Shown here piece after piece: positions 12,190 to 21,500 of a stretch of 64,000 bases of DNA. The DNA comes from Dendrolimus kikuchii (taxonomy: Eukaryota; Arthropoda; Insecta; Lepidoptera; Lasiocampidae). The number at the start of each line of letters is the position of its first letter. The stretch's first letter is position 1. The translations under genes were made by a program, and so were the position numbers. The notes under the pieces were generated by a model. It searched no databases. It was not told the origin of the DNA and saw only the letters and a list, made by a program, of their open reading frames with translations. The DNA is taken from positions 8,857,887 through 8,921,886 of the forward strand of contig CM034392.1 of assembly GCA_019925095.2 (NCBI GenBank). Direction: 5' to 3'.

Positions 12190-12470
12190 ACTTTCGTTCA
12201 TCGTCTATCCCTTTCTAAAATATATCCGTCCTTTTCTTTTCCTTCCAGAATTTTCTAGCTTTTTCTAAAAGTTCTTAAACTAACTAGATGGTTCCACCAT
12301 CATTCGCCACAATATGGAACCACTAAAAATACTGTAAACAGATTCTTAAGGTCTCAATATGTTAGGAGAGGTAGCCGCTCCCTGTTGTTACGGATATTCA
12401 TGGACGATGACAACCACTTACCATGAGGTGGACCCTCTACCAGTTTGCTTACTTGTAAATATATATAAAA
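12190..12470 (+). mobile_element. LINE 3' end
   Basis: GTTCATCGTCTATCCCTTTC is followed by ACGATGACAACCACTTACC and ATGAGGTGGACCCTCTACC and then an A-rich end. The CCATCAGGTGG-type block near a LINE terminus also occurs at 25020-25060 and 29545-29575. It is non-coding. Confidence 0.6.
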
Positions 12471-12679
12471 AATATTTTTCGCTCAAAAGTCACATACAAA
12501 AAAGAATTCTTTTAATTTGTAGAAAAGCAATATCTTTGAATCAATATAATCTGTTGGAGATGAGAATATCCCCCTACACATTATTTATTTGTTAGTTATA
12601 TAATATTAAAAAGTAAAAAGCATCCGTTGAGAGACGTCAGTGATGTTTCCGGTAACTTTAGTTCCGGACTTTCATATGT

Positions 12680-13060
12680 CTGCCTTTTCTCTCTTTTGTT
12701 TTTTTTTTTTGAAGCAGGGGAAATGCATTTCGCACACTACCAGGTCCTTTGCTAGGGATTAGACCAGAGCGATGAGAAGTGAAGCCACTGAAGATAGCGC
12801 AGCCACCAGAGTCAATCCACTAAAACCATCCTCCTCCCATGTGCCCCGTGCTTATGGCAGGAAGAGCGTCACACTTAGAACGTAGTTACGCCCACGCTGA
12901 TCCTAGCGCATCAGTGCTTGAGAATGCCCCGGGAAGCAGTGCAAACTCACTTCGTCGACAGGAGGATGACTCCTCCGCTCCCTAGATGCAGAAGGGCCCC
13001 TGCAGCAGTACCATTTCTCTCTGCGCTATGCCTTGGTAAGTAAAACGCTGCAAACTGTGT
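12680..13060. other. GC-rich block, probably old repeat
   Basis: After a T-run at about 12697-12711, roughly 330 bp has clearly higher GC than its surroundings, with CATCCTCCTCCCATGTGCCC and GACAGGAGGATGACTCCTCC. There is no intact ORF. It resembles 3' portions of insect non-LTR elements, but I cannot match it to another copy here. Confidence 0.35.
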
Positions 13061-13123
13061 GTAAATTATATTGTAATTTAACTGTAACCATTAAAGATAA
13101 TCTAAGTATATCCACTGCGGTAT

Positions 13124-13207
13124 AATAAACTACTTGAATGAATTCAAGTAGTTTATTTTGAGTAAACTAAAAATAACAGAGTGTTTTACTCTGTTATTTT
13201 TAGTTTA
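13124..13207. repeat. Two adjacent perfect hairpins
   Basis: Hairpin 1 is 13124-13157: arms AATAAACTACTTGAA and its complement, 4-nt loop. Hairpin 2 is 13163-13207: 20-bp arms TAAACTAAAAATAACAGAGT and complement, 5-nt loop. Only 5 bp separates them. Both are perfect by eye. Confidence 0.95.
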
Positions 13208-13519
13208 AAAATGACAGAGTAAAACGTATTGTAAGATAATATGTTCTTTTTTAGAACCGGAAGGTAATACCGTTTTGTTTTTCATTCGTTATACCAGGTA
13301 TGATACGTTCACCTGAAGGAAAATACAGTTTCAATTTAACTCGTATTTTATAAACGGATATTGCAAGGGAAGCATGTCGATACTAATATAATCTTACTCT
13401 GTCTTGTTTGTATGTTAGTTAATGACTTTGAACTTTGAAGTTTGCAGATCTTTAAGAGCCACTGAGGTTATGTGAGCCAAGCCTTTTCCATCGTACCTCA
13501 TTGCGGCGTAGAGGCTTCG

Positions 13520-13655
13520 GTTTACCTATAATAAATTTACTGTTTTTACTATGGTCTAGGTGTCCGGGATCGGCGTCACAGTGTTTCGTTATATATTACT
13601 CATTATAGAAGCGTATTTATCTAAAAAGTTAAGCCATATGTGTGTTTGTCCGCCG
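13520..13655 (+). repeat. Partial tRNA-derived SINE (3' body)
   Basis: TACTATGGTCTAGGTGTCCG, ATATTACTCATTATAG and TGTGTGTTTGTCCGCCGATT match the 3' body of the full copies at 13879 and 47073. The head is absent or diverged. Confidence 0.6.
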
Positions 13656-13878
13656 ATTATAAAAATAAAGAATAAAATCTTCAAAAATACTTTTGGGAAA
13701 AATTGGTTTAAACAAGTTCCGTTAAATAGTTTTTGAGTTATGGGAAATTTAAATATATATTTTTTGTATGTTTTCAAGGCCAAATGACTTAGAATTCTAT
13801 GTCTACGGAATCCTTCATTATACTTGGTCTGATTGATACCCACTTGCCCGATCAATTAATATAGCTATTTTTTTATTT

Positions 13879-14077
13879 GACGGCCTCCGTAGTTGAAAGG
13901 AAAGGAAGGAAAAGGACTAAGCTTTTACCGGCCTGTAATACAGCTCAAAAGATCCGGGTTCGATTCCTAGCTTTGTTAATTTCGTAAGCGAACTTTCCGT
14001 TATTTACTATGGTCTGGATGTCTGAATTCGCTCCAGTGTTCCATTGTATATTACCCATAACACAAGTATATGAACAT
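13879..14077 (+). repeat. tRNA-derived SINE
   Basis: It begins GACGGCCTCCGTAGTTGA. A B-box-like GGGTTCGATTCC lies near 13957, followed by the body TATGGTCTGGATGTCTGAAT and TATTACCCATAACACAAG. Full-length relatives are at 47073-47290 (+) and 59724-59940 (-). It is transcribed by RNA polymerase III in intact form and depends on a LINE for retroposition. Confidence 0.8.
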
Positions 14078-14594
14078 TGTTATTTCGTTTGTTCTTTTAC
14101 AAAGATTGAAAGGGTGATAAAATGGTAAAAAGGCCATAAATACTAAACAACTTTTAAACAGTAATAAAAATGCATTCAAACGCTTACGTCAGACTTTCAT
14201 AGCGTGATACCAGTTGAGTTCTTGACGACTTTCGCCTCATTTAGAACCAATGTTTATTTATTAGACATTTTGCTTAACTGTCAGGAATCGCGAAAAGTAG
14301 TTTAAGACTTGAATACTTCAGCATATAAATTATTATTATCTTGCTTTTACGAATAAATTAATGTATTAGGTATAGTTGTTTTTCACACAGTAGTTGAGGT
14401 GATTCAGTGACTAAAGTCTTTCATTCTAATACAATGGTTCGAACTTTGACACGTCGTACATTCTTAAGATTTTTTTTCTGGACTAATGTGGATACATTCT
14501 TATAAATATTTCGTAACGAAGTTGAGGCAGAAAGTTGTGAAATATTAGATTGTTCACGAAAAAGAAACAATTTAAAATATACATATTTACAATA

Positions 14595-14665
14595 TTTCTT
14601 GGCAAACCAATAGGCGGCCGTATCGCTAAAAGCGATCTCTTCTAGGCTACCTAATTTGAAGGAAT
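14595..14665 (-). repeat. 3'UTR fragment of the LINE seen at 6645
   Basis: GGCGGCCGTATCGCTAAAAG followed by CGATCTCTTCTAGGCTACC matches the 54335 and 60184 copies. Confidence 0.6.
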
Positions 14666-15325
14666 TTCTTAACTAATCTAGCAATGTAGGTGGACCAAGA
14701 ATAATAATCTAATTATCGCTACTACCGATGTTTGTAACCCGCCAATCTACCTTGGATATCAGTCAAATATTGAAAAAAAAACTAATTAAGACTTTCCATT
14801 TTTGTTTTATTGAATTAAAAAAAATCTTATTATATAATAATATATTAAAGAGTGCTACATTAAGGACTTAAATCGCCGTATATAAAGTTTCGAAGTTTTT
14901 CATAGCTACGTTTTTAAAGGAGAATAATTGTCACAATTAATATTCTATTTTCTATGGTAAATCATACTGGTTGCAGTATAACTGTTTGCAAAAATTAACG
15001 AATAAGTTCATATTGTTTGAACCCTTTGATGTTTAGTTTCAACTTAAGCTACTTGCCGATAAATTCGTGTTAATATTTGCATAGGTGTAGTATCAGTAAA
15101 AAAACTGAAACGTCGCGAAACGTGACAATGCATGTTTAAGGGGAAAGCTAACGATATTTCTACACTACCAATCACCTGAAATAATAAAAAAAATATATTT
15201 ATTTATCTTACTAAAACTGCATCAGGCCGCCCCTTGTTTAATTGTAATTACCTATTATGCGGTTGCCAGATATGCTCTTTTAGTGTTATATTTTAGTAGA
15301 AATTATTTACAAAAAAATTAAATAT
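14666..15325. other. AT-rich stretch, nothing recognised
   Basis: No ORF or repeat signature stands out. Confidence 0.4.
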
Positions 15326-15774
15326 TGTTACAATTTGGACCACCTGCATATCTCAAAACAAAGCACATTTATTACGCATCGGAGTTCGAGCTAATAACAT
15401 TGAAACTCTTTTATGACCGTCTTCTTTTGTGATTTGTGATTGGAAAGACAGGCCGTTGTGTATTGTAATTTTTATGGTAGTCATTAGCCAGGTGTGATTC
15501 TTGCAAATTTAGTCCACGCGGTCGGGCAGACATATTGTATTTGTATAAAGCAATGCCCCAACGAAGGGGTGAGGCAGTCGAGCGATAACCAGCCGCGAGG
15601 CAAAACTTGTACATTCGGTTCATTCGGTAATCTATTTAGTGACGGACTTTGCGCGTGTTATTGAATCGTGCAGTACGGTTGCACTGGTTATGTTCGGTTA
15701 TATTTGTACCTGTATTATACGTGTTTGTATAGTTCTAATAAATTCTATAGTAATTCTAACGGCATTTTAATTCA
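15326..15774 (+). mobile_element. Solo LTR, copy 1 of 5
   Basis: It starts TGTTACAA after ATAT. The body has a TATAAAGCAATGCC promoter-like box near 15546, GTGACGGACTTTGCGCGTG, and CTAATAAATTCTATA with a polyadenylation signal. The last 18 or so bases before the usual CGTAACA end are deleted, yet ATAT follows directly (15775-15778), so a 4-bp target duplication is still visible. No internal retrotransposon region is present. Confidence 0.8.
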
Positions 15775-15778
15775 ATAT

Positions 15779-17575
15779 TTTTCTACTTAGCCTCATTTAC
15801 ATTTGTGTTAGAGAAGTAATTAACTTGTGAATATGTCCTCATCATCGTTTGGACGGACGACTACTTAATTGGCAACATATTACTTAACAAGAAAGTTATT
15901 ATCCAAAACATGATAAAATAAGGACTTAAATTACCAGTGTCGCAAGTTAACTAAGTACTTAAGTGATTCCAGTGTAAATCTGGCTAGTTACATATAAATA
16001 TTTGTCTACAGAAATTCAAGTCTTCATGCTGCTTGAAATCTTTAATTAATTATCTTTTATCCAATATATACTACATTAATATTTTTTATATTATTTTTTT
16101 ATTTATCGCTGGCCGCCAAATAATGCCGCTCGTCTATGGGATCCTTGCAGTTGCATGCCCCCTTAGATCATATAAACGTCTATGCATGCCCCCTTATCGC
16201 GAGCCTGAACTGCCTTATTTTATTCAAACAATAAAATTGCTGTATGAATATTTTGTTTAAGACAGAAGTATTAACACCCACATGTGTCTGAATTTTGTAC
16301 AGTGAGATAGCTTAATCTAGCAGTTTTATAGCCTCATTGTGTCACTACGTCTCGGCTTTCATTACAAAGGATTATATTCCATACGTTAATGACTATTTAA
16401 AATATGTAGGACGACATAAATGTTTGTGCAAACTTAGACTCATATTCTTAATTAAAATATATAAGTAAACTATGCCATTGCATGGCGACGGTGTATTACA
16501 AACGACGTAGGCTGCGTACAGCGACGAGTGCTTGTAATAAAATTCACTATAGTGGCCTTTCCGAGACGCCTGATGTATGGACGCCGCGCACAGCGTCAGT
16601 GTGCCGCGTTAAGCGTCTGACTGTGGTGGGAATAGGTATCGCCTAGCTAATATTGCTACCCTGGCAAGTGACGGCGCCCACTTCTTTTACACTAAAAAAA
16701 GTTTTACATTGACTAATTATGCTTCGGCGAAGTCGGGCCAAAAAGGTGGTAACTAATATTTTGTGGTGAAATAAAACAAATCAAAATCATTTTATATTTA
16801 TTATAATTTATACATAAATAATAAATACTAATGAAGTATAATAAAAACCCTTAGAGCACGTCACATTATTTTAGTTTCATATATTTAAATCGAATCAAAA
16901 TTAAATATAGAAACCCATATATTATTCAATGCTACAACTGGACAAATACCTATACGATATTCGAAAACAAAATATCTGTTAAAATAATGTAAATTATAAA
17001 AACAAAAAACGTTGTTTTAGTACGTAATTGAAACGATGATGGATTTGAAATATCATCCATTCTATACTGCAATAAAAATGTGATATTCATTTATTTAGAT
17101 AGTATATTTGATATTTGTGAACCGACCGAGCGAAATTGATACTAATCGTATAATGTTACAATAATATTAGACAGATAGACTGAAAATAAACCTAAAGTAC
17201 TTTTACTTTAGGGAAAATGCAATTCCATGACATAGACAACCCAAGTTTTCATTATCAAAGCTACATGGATAAATAGATATTTTTAAACGCTTTATATTCT
17301 ACGATTAAAATAATTACTACAATGTCACATCATAGTTTGGTCTAGTCAACCTAGAGTGTGTCTCACGAAAGACGTCCCTCCGCAAAAAATGGAACTAATT
17401 ACAGATCAGCAATTATTTTGTTTTTTAATGTCAATGTTACATTACATTATTACTAGACCTTTCTCCGCGAGTACGCCGCGTGACAAACCTTAGACAATAG
17501 CTCTATGTTACTTAAATAAAAACTAAATTATATATATTGGACCTAAAACTTTCACCTTTCTTGTTCAACTCACTG
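15779..17575. other. Unassigned AT-rich stretch with one GC-rich block
   Basis: The block at 16485-16690 is GC-rich (GAGACGCCTGATGTATGGAC, GTGCCGCGTTAAGCGTCTGA) and non-coding as far as I can see. No matching copy is found in the window. The remainder holds nothing I recognise. Confidence 0.4.
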
Positions 17576-17579
17576 TAAT

Positions 17580-18152
17580 GACAAAGAAAGTAACATATAG
17601 TCGAAATAGTTGCTTAGCAAAATATTAAGATGAGTCGAAGCCAAACTGATTTGAAGTAATACAATGAATGACTTGTTTCCTATGACGTTTTGTTAATGAA
17701 TTGAAAAAATGCGATTGCAGCGCTATCTATTTAGCTAATTTGTCTATTTTATAAACATCATTTATCGGGATAAAACGTATCCTAAATGTTAACACTAGTT
17801 TATAAGCTAGTACTATGTCAAGTTTCATACATATACGTTCAGTAGTTTCCAGAAAAGATGCGATAGAAGCGCCATCTTTTTCGCTATTTTTGTCTATCTC
17901 GCAGAATCACGTCATTTATTTGGATAAAAAGTATCCTAAGTTACGCCCCGGGATATAAGTTAGTTCTATGTCGAGTTTCATTTAAATCCGTTCAGTAGTT
18001 TTTACGTGATGCTCTAACAAACAGACAGACAGACAGACAAAAATTCCAAAAATTGCATTTTCGGAATCTCCTGCTCCGAATTATCTCTCCTGATTTTTTA
18101 CAATTTTAAATGCATTGTACAAACTCGAACCATTTATTATAGTATACATAGA
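17580..18152 (-). mobile_element. Helitron-like element copy
   Basis: On the minus strand it starts at 18152 with TCTATGTATACTATAATAAA after an A. The body holds ACTGAACGGATTTAAATGAA and a run of CTGT units (GACAGACAGACAGACA on +). It lies immediately downstream of the Tctex1 gene, with the likely polyadenylation signal only 5 bp from its edge. It encodes nothing. Confidence 0.65.
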
Positions 18153-18157
18153 TACTT

Positions 18158-18163
18158 TTTATT
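18158..18163 (-). promoter_or_regulatory. Likely polyadenylation signal of the Tctex1 gene
   Basis: AATAAA on the minus strand lies about 140 nt downstream of the stop codon at 18302-18304. It sits just outside the Helitron-like copy. Confidence 0.5.
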
Positions 18164-18301
18164 AGTACTATTAAATCGAAATCTTCCTAAAATTATTCTA
18201 TCTTTCTAAGATTCAGATGTACGACTGTAGCGCGGGACTTCTTTCATGAGACAGAGTCTATGGCGTTTTGTTATTCTTTAGTATTCAATAAAGGACAAAA
18301 A

Positions 18302-18538
18302 TCAATCAAGGTATACACCAAAAGTAGTGACTTGTATAAAAGCAGTTGTGACTTCCCTTTGCACATCAACATAATTATCCCTCTCGTGGTCCCATATAAA
18401 AGATATAGCGTTGTTATAGCTCTGAGCCCTCTTCTGGCCGAGTGTCACAACAGTAATAATGCGATATCGATTGAATTGCATTGCCTTTACGTTGCGCATT
18501 AGCTCTCCGGCTATACGAATCGCAAGAGCTGGTGATTC
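18302..18538 (-). CDS. Tctex1-domain gene, exon 3 with stop
   Basis: 78 codons plus TGA. It carries most of the Tctex1 domain (AIRIAGELMRNVKAMQF, RYRIITVVTLGQ, FIWD, TTFGVYLD). The acceptor is TTAATTCAG preceded by a long T-rich tract on the minus strand. Confidence 0.9.
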   Translation of the reverse strand, partial: ESPALAIRIAGELMRNVKAMQFNRYRIITVVTLGQKRAQSYNNAISFIWDHERDNYVDVQREVTTAFIQVTTFGVYLD

Positions 18539-21500
18539 CTGAATTAACAAAAAAAATATTGTATTAATTATACTCAATTACAATATCATGACAGTGTTAT
18601 ACCACTAATAGACAATATAAACATTCCACTAATGTACAAATTCCATTCCCCTCTATCTCAATCCTCCTTTCTGATCCCTCTAACCCATCCCGGGTTACCA
18701 TTTACTGGCTGGGCTGCCAGCCTGATTGCCTGCTTCGCAATAAAAAAAACAGTTTATCTTTAATTTATAGCTTAGCAATATACTTTGCATTTCTACAAAT
18801 ATACCTTGAAATATCTGAAGTTAGTTCAATTTGCGAAAACTTCTAGTTAGAGGTCTTTTGTAATCGCATTGATTCTACTACTCTTATTTTTAATTACCTG
18901 GACGAAAATGACAGCTGCGATCGTCATTTTTTAAGTCGCTAGCTTGAAGAAACTCACCAGTGTGAGTTAATTCCCATAGAAATTCAGTAGGATTCAACTC
19001 CCAGTGGTGACAATTTCTATAAAAATTCTATAGGACTCACCTCATAGTAGTGAGTTGTCGGGTCAACTCACACAACTCACTTACGAATCAAAAAAGGTCA
19101 ATCGCAGCCATTGAGGTAGAATGTACTACGTACTAGACAATTCATCCGTAACTAGCTAATTTGCGTACTTCTTATGGTCCATGGACTATGACTCGTTTAG
19201 TCTGCACCGGGCTGTTGTCGATTATTTACGTGTTTGAGTGAAAAGTAACTATGAAAAAAAAATGCCTTCATTTGTACTAAAGTACTTTTTAAACCACTCA
19301 AGAAACTCGAATAAATGTCAAGGGGTGACTTTTCACCGGTAAGTTTGTTATGTTCTAGATAAAACATCTTTTACCAATTTATTTGATTTTTTTAATTCAT
19401 TTGATTTTAAACTATTGTTAATGTATTTAAGCTTGAATAAACGTATAACAGTCGATTTTCTTTTTCTTTTATCTTTAACATTTGTTTATTTATTTAACTA
19501 CCTATTAATACATTTTGAAATAAAGTATGAATTCTAATGAAGTTTTGTAGGTACAAAAGCTGTGACGTCACTTCTACGGTGTAAAATCTACAGCGCATTA
19601 GGTCATGGCTCGCAAGTACGAACTTTTTTATTTTGAATAGCTTCTCTAGTACGTAGTACTCAATGATGGCAGTTGTCATTTTAATGTCGGTAATTAAAAT
19701 CAAAGTATAGCTGGCCCGCTATACATCCCCTCTAACCTTATGGTCGATAGAAGTTAGTAACAGATGAGTTTAGAATTTCGATCGGATCAGTTAGTGACTT
19801 CGTAAATTAATGTACAGTGTAAAGACAGTCAAATTTTGGCACCAATTATACTAGTCAGTGCAAGAAAAAGTGTAAATTTCTTTGCTAAGACGGAAAATGA
19901 TTTCTTAGACTATTGTTATATATATGCATCTAATTATATTTAATATGCGGATTTTAATTATTGATGATACAAATTCTTTTAATGGAAATATAAAATACAA
20001 ATAACCTGAATGTTATACTTGTGTCCTGTAAAAAGCTCGTCAAGTATGTCATCAGTAGCAGCTTTCACACTTGGTATATGAAATCTGCAGGTGGGATCTA
20101 ATTGGTATGTATTAAGAAACAGTAATGGCGGACGTTTGAATTCTATACCCAACTGAGAACAATAGAAAAAAATATTTTAATTTAAATATGTTAGACACTC
20201 ATGTAATAATAACAGTAATAAAGCCGATATTACACGATTCATATCAGTCTTTCAATTTGGATCAATGAATCAAAGTGGTCTTCACTTGATTTGAAGCTTT
20301 TTTTCCTATAATATTGCTAATAGTATTGCTCCATCTGGGATAATGTTAGTTATTGTTAATGACGTTAAACATTAACAGATAACATATTTACATATATACA
20401 CTAATGAAGATATTTGTTAACAGCGTTATTTTTAACTCTATAAATAGGACGCATTAGGCAACAGTTAATAACATTAACATTATCCCATATGAATCCCGAG
20501 CATAAGAAATAGCCTATTTATTCAAGAGTTGGCAAGTAATGTGTAAATGAGAACTGAGATGTTTAAAGTATATGATGGAGATACTCTTATGGTAATTGAC
20601 TTTAAATAAAAAACTGAAGAAAGCTAATTTCTTATATTGGCTCGTACACTGGTTTTAAGAGACCGAAAAATCCCTAACGACTAACTCTGTCAATATTTGA
20701 ACCGCGCGTTTCGTGTCCTTTCACATTTGTTTTGATGTTTATGTTTAGGGGTATACATAAGACTTATATATAGACACTAGACCTGTTATTTGGGCTAGGA
20801 AACACGTTTTCACGGTCCACCAACAAATTTGAATGAATAATGGGAAAAAGTGTGATTTGTGTTTAGGAATACACTTACACTTGATATATAAACACTAAAA
20901 CTGTTTTTGAGTTTTGTAAACCAGTTTTGAATTAGTTATTATAATTTTAAAGTTCATTATAATAAGTCACAGTAGTCACTTTTTTACTTTACGACGATAA
21001 ATGTTAACAATTCGATGTGTGAATAATATCAATTTTTAAATGCGAAAATCGTTATTTTTTTTTGGTTTTATATTGTGAGTTTGAATTAGTAGTATGTTTA
21101 TAATCGATTTATTTCTATTAAAAAAATCGATGTATATTTTGCTATACTCTATTTGCCGCCATATCGCTCCGCTTGTAGGTTGTAGTCAAAAGTCGCGACC
21201 AGTGACTAAAGCGGTGAGTTGGTTTGGTTAGGTTAGTCTTTAGACCAAGGCGCCAGAACAGACTGATCACCATTTAAAAAATAGGTAAAATTAATTACAA
21301 ATAAACTTTTTAAAAAGGTTTTTAAATACAAGCTTTTGAGATCCTGGATATCATATAACAGCAGAATGCTATCCAAGACAAGTAAAACGAGCCCAAACAC
21401 GACGGGTCTATCTTGTTTAGTACAGGAGTTCCTATGGCCACCTTCCAACCCCATCATCAGATCAGCTCCATGGTACCATATTATTGCATTGTCACGCGAT

